NCBI GenBank assembly: GCA_023424865.1
Contig: JAFADM010000030.1
Location: 1-16,825, forward strand
Origin: Bacillota bacterium
GTDB taxonomy: Bacteria; Bacillota_A; Clostridia; DSM-8532
DNA length: 16,825 nucleotides
Direction of reading: 5' to 3'
Made by a program: the position numbers and the translations under genes. Below, one piece after another: positions 1-7,499 of the stretch. Numbering within the stretch: the first letter of the stretch is position 1; each line of letters starts with the position of its first letter. The notes beneath the pieces were generated by a model, which searched no databases, was not told the origin of the DNA, and was given only the letters and a program-made list of their open reading frames with translations.

Positions 1-227
1 CAAGACATGTCCTGGCTCTGTACCTGTCAAAGAACGGCCTTAACTATGACCACCACTACCTTTTGCAGGATGCTCAATATAAGGCCAAATTTGTTGGACT
101 GGATAAAAACGGTATTTATGGTTATCCGAAAACATGGATTCACGACGGATACCTTTACATCACCGTCTCCATATGCAAGGAAAGCATCATTGCCATGCGT
201 GTTTTACTGGATGATTTGAGAATTTGA
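1..227 (+). CDS. Sialidase-fold (BNR-like) protein, 3' end only
   Basis: The frame starting at base 3 is open to a TGA at 225-227 and gives 74 residues of a C-terminus; the start lies outside the window. The visible part has the pattern of the last blades of a sialidase/BNR-type beta-propeller: a strand with ALYLSKNGLNYD, then YGYPKTWIHDGYLYI and a final KESIIAMRV strand. Proteins of this type often sit next to GH28 and DapA-like genes in sugar-use loci of Firmicutes. No catalytic residues can be seen because the N-terminal part is missing, so true sialidase activity is not implied. It converges on the GH28 gene, whose stop codon is 8 bp away, with no terminator between them. An overlapping ATG-initiated frame at 7-219 is a shadow. 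Confidence 0.6.
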   Translation, partial: RHVLALYLSKNGLNYDHHYLLQDAQYKAKFVGLDKNGIYGYPKTWIHDGYLYITVSICKESIIAMRVLLDDLRI

Positions 228-235
228 CGGTCTTT

Positions 236-1501
236 TTATCCAAAAGCAACCACCGATGTCCCATCATAGTCAAAGCTTTCTCCCTGGACATTGGTAATGC
301 GGGTATTCTGAAAGAAAATCTCCGAGGTGTTCCGAAGGAAAAACCCCTTACCTGCCATGGGTTCAATGCCCTTCATCATGGCGGGGAGCTGAGGCTCGGC
401 ACCATCAGCCATGGAAACACTGACGTTGGAAAAGGAAATATCCCTGACGGGCATTTCAGGAAGACCGTAGATAAAGCCGGCACAGCTTCTTACCTGCCTG
501 GCGATAATATTGCTGAAATGAACACCCTTGATTAAAGGGGTGAAGGAATCCACAGGGTGAGGGTTTTTGTCCCATACATAAAAGCTCTTACCCTTGGATC
601 CGCCCCAGTAAAAAAGACACATGACAAAGGGACAAAGTACATTGTTCATAACCACATTGCTGATTAAGATATTCTCAATGACGCCACCCCTGCCCCGGCG
701 GGTTTTCATTCGGATACCCCGGTCCGTGTCGTTCATGACGCAATTGGTAATGGTTACATTTCTTACGTCCCCGCTCATTTCACTGCCAATAACCACACCG
801 CCGTGCCCGTGGATCATGGTGCAGTTGGTGATGGTAATGTTCTCGCAGGGGGCCTTTTCCACACAGTCCTCCGTGCCCGACTTGATGGTAATGCAGTCAT
901 CACCCACATCTATGGTACAATTGGAGATATGTACATTCCGGCAGGCATCGGGGTTTATGCCGTCGGTATTGGGAGAGTTCCAGGGGTTTTTGATGGTTAC
1001 ATGATTGATATTAATATTCCGGCATAATACGGGGCTTATGGTCCAGGCCGGTGAATTTATGAGGGTAACGCCTTCTATTATAATATCGGAGCAGTTATCA
1101 AGCCCCACAAACCGGGGCCTTGGGCAGGGGAGATCGTATCGCTGCTCCCACCAGTAAGCCCCCTGTCCGTCCAGGGTTCCCCGGCCTGTAATGGCAATAT
1201 TGGTAAGTCCCTTGCCATAAATGAGGGGGCAGAAAGTCCTTTGCTCGGTACCCTCATACCTTGTCATAATCTGTGGATACAGCTCTTTATCATTGATAAA
1301 CCGAACAACCGCCCCTGCCTCCACATGCAAGGTAATATGGCTTTTTAAGCAAATCGGGCCTGTAAAGTAGCATCCTGCCGGAATATGTACGGTGCCGCCC
1401 CCCATACCCTCGGCGGCCCTAATTGCCTCAGCAATAGCGTCCGTACACAGTGCTGCGCCATCCTTTACAGCTCCGAAGCATGTAATATCAAAAGTTGCCA
1501 T
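236..1501 (-). CDS. Glycoside hydrolase family 28 (polygalacturonase-like), cytoplasmic
   Basis: The 421-residue protein has all four GH28 signatures in order: NTDG (178-181), GDD (200-202, catalytic Asp pair 201/202), GHG (232-234) and RMK (264-266, the RIK motif). Repeated short strands with N-rich turns (for example CRNVHISNCTI, ENITITNCTM, IENILISNVVM) indicate a right-handed parallel beta-helix. Family members hydrolyse galacturonide or related uronide linkages by inversion. There is no signal peptide: the protein opens MATFDITCFGAVKDG, the start of the helix fold. It should therefore act inside the cell on imported oligosaccharides, probably as an exo-enzyme. The ATG at 1501 is preceded by an AGGGGG ribosome site about 7 nt away. 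The DapA-like gene is divergent from it and the lipoprotein-dependent importer lies nearby. The exact substrate (homogalacturonan or rhamnogalacturonan) cannot be told. Confidence 0.88.
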   Translation of the reverse strand: MATFDITCFGAVKDGAALCTDAIAEAIRAAEGMGGGTVHIPAGCYFTGPICLKSHITLHVEAGAVVRFINDKELYPQIMTRYEGTEQRTFCPLIYGKGLTNIAITGRGTLDGQGAYWWEQRYDLPCPRPRFVGLDNCSDIIIEGVTLINSPAWTISPVLCRNININHVTIKNPWNSPNTDGINPDACRNVHISNCTIDVGDDCITIKSGTEDCVEKAPCENITITNCTMIHGHGGVVIGSEMSGDVRNVTITNCVMNDTDRGIRMKTRRGRGGVIENILISNVVMNNVLCPFVMCLFYWGGSKGKSFYVWDKNPHPVDSFTPLIKGVHFSNIIARQVRSCAGFIYGLPEMPVRDISFSNVSVSMADGAEPQLPAMMKGIEPMAGKGFFLRNTSEIFFQNTRITNVQGESFDYDGTSVVAFG

Positions 1502-1616
1502 TTTGTATTCCCCCTAATCCTAATACGCGTAATATACCATATATTTTATTTATTTACAAATGTTAATTTAAATGTAATAAATATATTTTTTGTTTAAAGA
1601 ATAAGGAGATGCTGCC
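1502..1616. promoter_or_regulatory. Divergent promoter region of GH28 and the DapA-like gene
   Basis: This A+T-rich 115-bp gap must hold both promoters. On the plus strand a TTTACA (1553-1558) followed after 16 bp by TAATAA (1575-1580) is a possible but weak sigma-A promoter. A short palindrome TACGCGTA (1524-1531) with a central CG, lying close to GH28, is the kind of site a LacI-type repressor could use. Neither site is strong enough to assign firmly. The AAGGAG at 1603-1608 is the ribosome site of the plus-strand gene, 8 nt before its ATG. Confidence 0.35.
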
Positions 1617-2537
1617 ATGATTACGATTCAAAACGGTGTTTATCCAACAATGCTGACGCCATTTAAGGACAATGGAGCCATCGATTATGAAAGTGTGGAA
1701 CGGCTTATCGATTTTTACGATAAAAATGGCACAGAAGGTATTTTTGCCGTATGCCAGTCCAGCGAAATGTTCTTTCTGACCATCGATGAACGGGTGGCCC
1801 TCAGTCGTTTCATTGTGGATAAGGCTCCCGGCCACATGACCGTTATTGCCTCCGGGCACACGGCGGATAGTGTTTCTCTCCAAATAGAGGAGGCAAAGAA
1901 AATTGCTGCCCAGGGGATATTCTCATACGTTTTTATAAGCAACAGGCTCGATCCTCATAACGAGGGTGACGACGTATTTAAAAGGAATACGGAGATGCTG
2001 CTCAACAGTATTCCGGAAATGACTTTCGGCATCTATGAATGCCCTTACCCCACCAAGCGGCTTCTCTCCCCTTCCCTTTTAAAATGGTGTGCCCAAACAG
2101 GAAAATTTCTGTTTCTCAAGGATACCTCCTGCGACACCGGAATAATTGCCGAAAAGCTTAAAGCGGTAGAGGGCACCGGTCTCAAGATATTCAATGCCAA
2201 CAGCAGCACTCTTCTGGAAACTCTGCGCCTGGGGGCAAGCGGCTTTAGTGGTGTTATGGGAAACTTTCATCCCGACTTATACGTATGGCTTTGCCGGAAT
2301 TACCGCAAAGAACCGGAAAAGGCCCAGCTTCTAAGTGATTTTCTTGGTACCGTATCGGCAATAGAAGCCCGCATGTATCCTACCTGCGGCAAATACCACC
2401 TTAAAGAAAAGGGCATTTTCGAAAACCTTCTGTCCCGGGTACAGGAAGGCCAGGAGCTCCCTTATTCCTTCCGTAAGGAAATGGAGGCGCTTGAGAGGCT
2501 TGTACAGTTTATGAAAAAGAATGTTTTTCACAAATAA
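1617..2537 (+). CDS. DHDPS/N-acetylneuraminate lyase superfamily enzyme
   Basis: This 306-residue protein has the TIM-barrel pattern of the DapA/NanA superfamily: N-terminal GVYPTMLTPF, the strand-5 Tyr in FGIYECP (Tyr140) and the Schiff-base Lys in FLFLKDTSC (Lys168). The Tyr-Lys spacing equals that of E. coli DapA (Tyr133, Lys161). The pyruvate-binding GTTGE is replaced by CQSSE (46-50). The residue matching Arg138 of DapA, which holds the aspartate semialdehyde carboxylate, falls on Pro145. It is thus a class I 2-keto-acid aldolase, lyase or dehydratase rather than a lysine-biosynthesis enzyme. Beside GH28 and a sugar importer, a role in breaking down a uronate-derived keto-deoxy sugar acid is plausible (inference). 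AAGGAG lies 8 nt before the ATG. A strong inverted repeat follows the stop. Confidence 0.82.
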   Translation: MITIQNGVYPTMLTPFKDNGAIDYESVERLIDFYDKNGTEGIFAVCQSSEMFFLTIDERVALSRFIVDKAPGHMTVIASGHTADSVSLQIEEAKKIAAQGIFSYVFISNRLDPHNEGDDVFKRNTEMLLNSIPEMTFGIYECPYPTKRLLSPSLLKWCAQTGKFLFLKDTSCDTGIIAEKLKAVEGTGLKIFNANSSTLLETLRLGASGFSGVMGNFHPDLYVWLCRNYRKEPEKAQLLSDFLGTVSAIEARMYPTCGKYHLKEKGIFENLLSRVQEGQELPYSFRKEMEALERLVQFMKKNVFHK

Positions 2538-2542
2538 ACAGA

Positions 2543-2595
2543 CCCTGTTGAGAGCAAGGCTGCTCCTTAATTGAGCAGCCTTGCTCTCAACAGGG
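2543..2595. terminator. Perfect 23-bp inverted repeat, bidirectional terminator
   Basis: The arms 2543-2565 and 2573-2595 are exact reverse complements (CCCTGTTGAGAGCAAGG... pairs with ...CCTTGCTCTCAACAGGG) around a 7-nt CTTAATT loop. The repeat lies between two convergent stop codons (2537 and 2604), so it probably ends both transcripts. U-runs are poor: the minus transcript continues into TCTGTTTATTTG, the plus transcript into mixed sequence with TTCTTT further on. Termination is therefore likely but not textbook. Confidence 0.7.
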
Positions 2596-2603
2596 CAGCA
2601 AAG

Positions 2604-3527
2604 CTATTCTTTAACAGCACCCAGAATAACACCTTTGACAAAATACTTTTGCAGGAACGGATACACTGCCAGAATAGGCGCAGAAGCGACTACCGTGATC
2701 GCCGCCCGTATAGATACCGGCGTTACGGTACTGGTCATCTCGGTCTGGGTAAACGCGGATTGTGCGGCCTTTCCCGTTTGCGAGGCAGAGGATAGCAGCT
2801 TCATCATTTCATACTGCAGGGTAGTCAATTTTTCATCGCCGGAGGCATAAAGAAAGGTGTCAAACCAGGAGTTCCATGCCCCAACAGCGCACCATAGCGC
2901 AACGGTGGCAAGCACAGGCTTGCAGCACGGCATAATAATTTGGGTAAAAATGCGGAAATAGCCCGCACCTTCAACGCGAGCCGCCTCTGTCAGGCTTTCC
3001 GGCAAGCCCTGCATAAAGGATCGAATAACAATAACATTAAAAACACTCACAATTCCGGGCAGGATATACACCCAGAAATTGTTTATAAGCTTTAAGTCTC
3101 TGATAAGAAAATAGTTGGGAATAAGCCCTGCCGATATGTACATTGTCACAAGAAAAAATCTTGTGGCGAATTTTCTCAAAATAAATTCCGGCCGTGACAG
3201 AACAAAGGCGATCATAGCCCCGACAAAAACGCCCAGTGCCGTGGATAGGGCTGTACGAAGCACGGAATTCACTGCTGCCGTGGCCATTAATGAATTTTTA
3301 AAAACCATTTCATAACTGAATAGTGAAAAGATGCGCGGCCAAAAGGTTATCCCTCCCCGAAGCGAATCCTGGGCGTCGTTAAAGGACACGGCGATGGTAT
3401 TCCAAAAAGGGTACACCATGACGATAATAATAAGCAGCATATAAATGGTATTGAGGGTATGGAATAAAATGGATTCCCGACTGATATACCGAGTGCTTTT
3501 TCCTGCAGACTTGTTTTTCTCATTCAT
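2604..3527 (-). CDS. Carbohydrate ABC transporter permease, LplC/YtcP type
   Basis: This is a 307-residue inner-membrane permease of the CUT1 class. A first membrane segment lies at about 23-45 (LNTIYMLLIIIVMVYPFW), with further hydrophobic segments around 80-115, 125-145, 152-172, 203-220 and 272-292. The cytoplasmic EAA loop, which docks on the ATPase, is at 181-200 (EAARVEGAGYFRIFTQIIMP). The C-terminus YPFLQKYFVKGVILGAVKE is typical of LplC/YtcP proteins. It is the last gene of the operon, 17 bp after the other permease. Its AGAGGGGGA ribosome site overlaps the preceding gene's stop. With its partner it forms the channel for an oligosaccharide. No ATPase follows, so a shared MsmX-type ATPase encoded elsewhere probably drives it. 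Confidence 0.9.
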   Translation of the reverse strand: MNEKNKSAGKSTRYISRESILFHTLNTIYMLLIIIVMVYPFWNTIAVSFNDAQDSLRGGITFWPRIFSLFSYEMVFKNSLMATAAVNSVLRTALSTALGVFVGAMIAFVLSRPEFILRKFATRFFLVTMYISAGLIPNYFLIRDLKLINNFWVYILPGIVSVFNVIVIRSFMQGLPESLTEAARVEGAGYFRIFTQIIMPCCKPVLATVALWCAVGAWNSWFDTFLYASGDEKLTTLQYEMMKLLSSASQTGKAAQSAFTQTEMTSTVTPVSIRAAITVVASAPILAVYPFLQKYFVKGVILGAVKE

Positions 3528-3544
3528 ACTGGCATCATCCCCCT

Positions 3545-4474
3545 CTAGAATAGATTATCCTCACCGAGCCTTTTGGCCATAACGCTTGTCGCCGCCACAA
3601 GAAGGATTGAAACAACGGATTTAAACATACCCGCAGCCGTTGCCAAAGAGTAGTTGCCTACACCGATACCGTATTTCAGCACAAAAATATCTATGGTTTG
3701 AGAAACGTCCTGCACAAGGCCTCCGCCAAGCAAATATTGTACCTCGAAGCCCGCATTAAGAATCCAGCCTAATTTCATAATCATAATAACGACGATGGTA
3801 GGACGAATACCCGTCAGCGTAATATGCCACATTTTACGGTAGCGGTTGGCCCCGTCAATTTCAGCCGCTTCATACAGTGCGGAATCAATGCCGGCAATGG
3901 CGGCAATATAGATAATCGAATCCCAGCCCATTTCCTTCCAAACATTGGAAAAGGCGACCACTATCCAAAAAAGATTTATCTGTCCAAGCCATAAAACCGG
4001 CTTATCAATAATGCCCAGCGCCATTAACACATTGTTTAAGGCTCCATCGGAGGATGAGAGTATATTGGAAATCAGGGAGCAAACGATAACCCAGCTTAAA
4101 AAGTGAGGAAGATACGAAATCGTCTGGGTTATCCTTTTAAACCTTCTGGATCTTATTTCATTAAGCAAAAGCGCAAAAGTGACTGCAAAAAAGAATCCGG
4201 TTATCAGGTTCAAGGAAGACATGGCAATTGTGTTAACCAGGGTTCGCCAGAATTCCGGGCTTTCAAAGAGAAAGGCAAATTGGTCCAGTCCGACAAACTT
4301 AGATCCCCAATACCCCTTGGCAGGCCTGAAATTTTGAAAAGCCATAATCCAGCCTGACAGCGGATAGTAGCTGAAAATAAAGGTGTAAATCATCCAGGGA
4401 ATCATCATGAAGAATAAAGCCTTCTGTGCCCCCAGCCTTTTTAAAAAGGATTTCTTATTTATGTCATGTACCAT
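3545..4474 (-). CDS. Carbohydrate ABC transporter permease, LplB/YteP type
   Basis: The 309-residue protein belongs to the LplB-type CUT1 permeases. The first membrane segment follows a basic N-terminus (ALFFMMIPWMIYTFIFSYYPL). Others lie near 80-105, 120-140, 168-185, 225-242 and 280-300 of the longer reading. The EAA loop reads YEAAEIDGANRYRKMWHIT. The frame is open to a GTG at 4489, but that GTG sits inside the GGTGAGGAG ribosome site. The ATG at 4474, 7 nt from GAGGAG, is therefore the likely start. The gene lies between the solute-binding lipoprotein gene (125 bp upstream, with a stem-loop in the gap) and the second permease (17 bp downstream). It forms a heterodimer with that permease. 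Confidence 0.9.
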   Translation of the reverse strand: MVHDINKKSFLKRLGAQKALFFMMIPWMIYTFIFSYYPLSGWIMAFQNFRPAKGYWGSKFVGLDQFAFLFESPEFWRTLVNTIAMSSLNLITGFFFAVTFALLLNEIRSRRFKRITQTISYLPHFLSWVIVCSLISNILSSSDGALNNVLMALGIIDKPVLWLGQINLFWIVVAFSNVWKEMGWDSIIYIAAIAGIDSALYEAAEIDGANRYRKMWHITLTGIRPTIVVIMIMKLGWILNAGFEVQYLLGGGLVQDVSQTIDIFVLKYGIGVGNYSLATAAGMFKSVVSILLVAATSVMAKRLGEDNLF

Positions 4475-4517
4475 TTTTTCACTCCTCACCGCAAGTTGAA
4501 CACCCTAAAGAATAACA

Positions 4518-4556
4518 GGCCCCCGCGCTTCTTGATAATCACGAAATGCAGGGGCC
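4518..4556 (-). terminator. Stem-loop between binding-protein and permease genes
   Basis: Read on the minus strand, GGCCCCUGC pairs with GCGGGGGCC (9 bp, one G-U pair) around a 21-nt loop. A moderate U-rich stretch (UGUUAUUCUUU) follows. Its place directly after the lipoprotein gene suggests a partial terminator or an mRNA-stabilising 3' end. Either would make the binding protein more abundant than the permeases, a common arrangement in ABC import operons. The functional reading is inferred from position and structure. Confidence 0.55.
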
Positions 4557-4599
4557 CATGCCATCTTTAAATAGAAACGCTCTTATGCCTGTTACTTAT

Positions 4600-6333
4600 T
4601 TACTTGTTCACCTTTACTTGAAGCTGACGGTTCACTTCGTCAAGATAAGGCTGAACTCCGGCAGCCTTCCAATCTGCCAGAAAGGCGTCCCATTTGGCAT
4701 TGTACTCGCTTGGATTGCAGAGTATAAGCTGTGGGTAATGCTTCATTCCAAGATCCTCCAGCTTGGCCTTTGCAATGGCCGCCGGACTGGCGTCTTCAAT
4801 GACAAACCCCCATACCGGATAATAATCAGGGTGCTTATAAGGGGGATTCAGCAGCTCGGCCTGATATTCTATACCATAGGCTTTAAGGAAATTCTGATCG
4901 TATTCGGACAGCTCCGAAAAGTACTGTGCCGTGGAATCGGCAGGTGTACAGGGCGCTCCGTCCTCGTAAAGGCCCTGGCGTTTCGGGGAGTAATTGAGAA
5001 GCGTCGCCGCTGTCTTGTCGCGGTTGAGAGCGACATCCTTTGCAATAGCAAGGCGCTCTGGGGTAAGGTATTTGTCCCCGTCAGCGGTAACAATATTATC
5101 AACGCCTTCAACACCCCAGTTCAGGTAATCCTGCACCTCCCTCTGGATTAGCCAGTCGTAGAACGCAAGCACTCTTTCGGGATCCTTGCAGCTGACTGTA
5201 ATGCCAACCCCGCCGGTTCCGTTTACAATCCCGCTCTTAGCATCCAGATAGACAGATTCCACACCCGGATCCGCAATGGGCACGGAGACATAGGTATTCT
5301 CAAAATTACCGTCCGCATAAATCAGGTTCTCGGCATTGGCAAAATTCCATCGCTGATCGAACATACCCAAAACTGCGCCGGTGGACAGGCGGGCAATATA
5401 CTGATCATAGGATTGAGTGAGGGTTTCGGCTTCTATAACACCCTTATGGTACATTTCATTAAGCTTTTTGTAATAAGTTTTGGCACTGTCGGAAATTTGG
5501 TAATAGGATGCGACATTGGTTGAATAATCGACAAAAACATCCCCCTGATTGCTGTTGCCCATAAGATGCATGGCCGGGTTGCGCAGGCAGAAGGAACGCC
5601 AGCCCTCAGTGAGAATCTCAAATCCGATTGTCTTTACCCCATTAATTTCAGGATGCTTCTTTTGGTAATCCTCGATAAGCTGGAAGTACTCGTCAATGGT
5701 TTTTGGAATAGGATATCCGGCTTCAGCCAGAACATCCTTCTGTATCCAAAAACCGGCGCCTCCGTTTTGGAATATGGGGGAATTGTTCTGTTCAACGCTG
5801 TATATCTCAAGATAATAGAGGTGCCCGTCTCCATAGGCCGTTTTCATGTTTTCCATATGCTTTTCGTATTGCTGCATCAGGTTTGGATAATTGGGAAGGG
5901 AATTCTCAAGGGGTATTAGCGCTCCGCCTTCCACATACCTTGAGCTGCCGCCCATGATGATATCGGGATAATCGCCGCCTGCCAGCATAACGCCAATTTT
6001 TTGCTCCAGATCGCCCACAAGAAACTCAAATTCCATGGTGACGCCTGTCAGCTCTGTAACTTTTTTTAATGTGGGATTGTCCTTAGCCGGTGCTTGACCC
6101 GGATCCCGGACAAATATTGTAAAGGTTACAGGTTTGTCCGCATCGGCCATCGGTATAAGACCGGTCTCAGGATCGGTCGCAAGCACCGAGGAATCCGGCG
6201 TGTTCCCTGTGGCTTCCGCACTGTTAGACGGCGTCGAAACAGGCGTATTAACAGGAGTTTCACTGCTTGATGAGCATGCGCCCAAAGTGAGTGTCATTGA
6301 TAGCAAAACGGCCATGGTTAAAGATTTTTTCAT
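4600..6333 (-). CDS. Extracellular solute-binding lipoprotein, LplA/YtcQ type
   Basis: This 577-residue protein starts with a lipoprotein signal peptide: MKKSLTMAVLLSMTLTLGAC, lipobox LGAC, with Cys20 as the lipid-modified residue. A Ser/Thr/Pro/Asn-rich linker (about 21-55) tethers the binding domain to the membrane. The rest has the size and pattern of the large LplA/YtcQ family sugar-binding proteins (TFIFVRDPG, VTMEFEFLVGDLEQKIGVMLAGGDYPDI, then GIVNGTGGVGITVSCKDPERVLAFYDWL). It captures the substrate outside the cell and delivers it to the two permeases that follow. The ATG is preceded by AAAGGAT. As first gene of the operon it carries the promoter region at 6334-6550. The ligand cannot be read from sequence. 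The neighbouring GH28 suggests an oligogalacturonide or similar sugar. Confidence 0.9.
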   Translation of the reverse strand: MKKSLTMAVLLSMTLTLGACSSSSETPVNTPVSTPSNSAEATGNTPDSSVLATDPETGLIPMADADKPVTFTIFVRDPGQAPAKDNPTLKKVTELTGVTMEFEFLVGDLEQKIGVMLAGGDYPDIIMGGSSRYVEGGALIPLENSLPNYPNLMQQYEKHMENMKTAYGDGHLYYLEIYSVEQNNSPIFQNGGAGFWIQKDVLAEAGYPIPKTIDEYFQLIEDYQKKHPEINGVKTIGFEILTEGWRSFCLRNPAMHLMGNSNQGDVFVDYSTNVASYYQISDSAKTYYKKLNEMYHKGVIEAETLTQSYDQYIARLSTGAVLGMFDQRWNFANAENLIYADGNFENTYVSVPIADPGVESVYLDAKSGIVNGTGGVGITVSCKDPERVLAFYDWLIQREVQDYLNWGVEGVDNIVTADGDKYLTPERLAIAKDVALNRDKTAATLLNYSPKRQGLYEDGAPCTPADSTAQYFSELSEYDQNFLKAYGIEYQAELLNPPYKHPDYYPVWGFVIEDASPAAIAKAKLEDLGMKHYPQLILCNPSEYNAKWDAFLADWKAAGVQPYLDEVNRQLQVKVNK

Positions 6334-6396
6334 TGCTTACATCCTTTCTTTTTGAATTATTTATCCCTGTCTAAACTTCCAAGGTAGCACAAAAAA

Positions 6397-6506
6397 TACG
6401 GTAGTAACCGTACAGAGAGCATACAAAGAGAAACACCTTTACACGTAAATCAGCAATTTGCATAAAAAAGCAAAAATCTGTATACAAGGCATAAAACTAT
6501 AGTTTT
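6397..6506. promoter_or_regulatory. Operator-like palindromes upstream of the importer operon
   Basis: Three short palindromes lie in the region that must hold the minus-strand promoter of the binding-protein operon: TACGGT-AGTA-ACCGTA (6397-6412), TTTACACGTAAA (6438-6449) and AAAACTATAGTTTT (6493-6506). Any could be a regulator site, for the AraC-type protein at 7500 or a repressor. No promoter pair close to consensus was found, so no start site is assigned. AraC proteins usually bind direct repeats, which weakens the link. Confidence 0.3.
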
Positions 6507-6565
6507 AAATATGAAATTCTGTTTTTTGAAAATCCTTGAACAATTCAGTCTTTGTTTATAATCAG

Positions 6566-6797
6566 TACAATAACCCTGAGAATCTATGGATTTATAATTT
6601 TGAACATCCCTGCTTATACTTCTTCAACCCTTTATACAACAGAACGAAGAAGGTTCGCAGCCGGGGTATTATCTCACTGCAGCCCCAAATTAACCTTAAT
6701 TGAGGGACTATGGAAACAGTTTTTTAAAGAAAAGCTATCAGTTATTTTTATGAAATCTTTTTTGAGACTATATGAGCAACTCTGTCTGATTACATAA
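6566..6797 (+). pseudogene. IS630-family transposase remnant, frameshifted
   Basis: The longest piece (frame of 6552-6797) reads VLSHCSPKLTLIEGLWKQFFKEK. This closely follows the C-terminal DDE region of IS630 transposases (FLPPYSPxLNxIEGLWKWLK), including the catalytic Glu of LIEGLW. Just upstream, in another frame, 6610-6650 reads LLILLQPFIQQNEE, matching the family's HAxLxQPFLEEN. Further upstream 6566-6587 resembles the codons of DNARIH with small insertions. The order is right, but at least two frameshifts separate the pieces and the N-terminal two thirds are absent. It is a dead fragment. No terminal repeats or TA target duplication were identified. Recognition rests on motif memory, not a search. 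Confidence 0.62.
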
Positions 6798-6994
6798 GAA
6801 GCTGGCCAGAAGCTGTTGTTCGGCGGCTATGCTGTGAAATGTACTTGCATTGAAATAAGTTCAGTTTTATTTAGCTTTAAATCGAAAACCGGTAAGCGCA
6901 GAAATCCAGCTGCATGCTTATATATAGGATGCTTTAATCCCTCCCTTAATAATCTCGTTTACTTTTAACAGTATATACTTGATCAAAAATATGC

Positions 6995-7297
6995 ACAATG
7001 ATGTATCCTCATTGATAAATGACCTTTTTTCATACGATTCCTGCGCTCAATCAAAAGACTCTTATACCCAAGAAAGCAATTCCTGCAAAAGCAAGCATGC
7101 TTCTAAAAGCATTCTGCGATCTTCTCTATTAAAAAAATGTAATCCTACAATGCTGAGCTTTACAGAAACCTTGACATTATTTCTATCAATCGGGATTATT
7201 GTGGAGCAGGCAATATAACTGGCGACTAAAGGGCGGAACTACTTTTTCAATTTAGCATATGAAAAAAGGTCACTTATTAATGAGAAAACATCATTGT
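6995..7297. repeat. Imperfect 40-bp inverted repeat, 223-bp spacer
   Basis: The arm 6995-7034 (outer end ACAATGATGTATCCTC) is the reverse complement of 7258-7297 (inner end TATGAAAAAAGGTCAC) at 36 of 40 positions by eye. A 303-bp unit with such ends resembles a small non-autonomous element (MITE) or the ends of a decayed insertion. No target-site duplication is visible next to the arms. The spacer holds a smaller palindrome, AAGCATGCTT (near 7092). The nearby IS630 remnant supports a mobile origin but lies outside the unit. Confidence 0.5.
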
Positions 7298-7499
7298 CTG
7301 TTTGCAGTAAATAACCTAAACTAATTGTAGTTCATACTGGTTTTATTCTGCATCCGATGCTATTTCAGCGTATAAGTTAGAAGTGTTACCTATTGCAGCA
7401 CAAAAGAGCTTTCCGTTCTTTTCTTTGCTAACCAATAGCCAACCTTATTCATAATGTGGGTATATTAAAAAATTATTCACATATTACAGGGGGTAACTT

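Larger units (their letters stand above)
6334..7499. other. 1.17-kb gene-free region with decayed mobile DNA
   Basis: This A+T-rich gap holds, in order, the importer promoter region, a degenerate IS630-family transposase (about 6566-6797), an uncharacterised stretch (6798-6994), a 40-bp imperfect inverted repeat with 223 bp between its arms (6995-7297), and the upstream region of the AraC-family gene. No intact gene was found. Small open frames such as 6979-7218 (79 codons, plus) have no recognisable motif and no ribosome site. Confidence 0.6.

Noticed and set aside
6979..7218. A 79-codon plus-strand frame in the gap before the AraC-family gene.
   Set aside because: The composition is low in recognisable motifs, no ribosome site precedes it, and it overlaps the left arm of the inverted repeat.
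7063..7238. A minus-strand open frame of about 58 codons that resumes in the same frame after two stops, running to about 6920.
   Set aside because: It has no start codon with a ribosome site, no recognised motif and internal stops. It overlaps the inverted repeat, so it may be a pseudogene fragment or chance.
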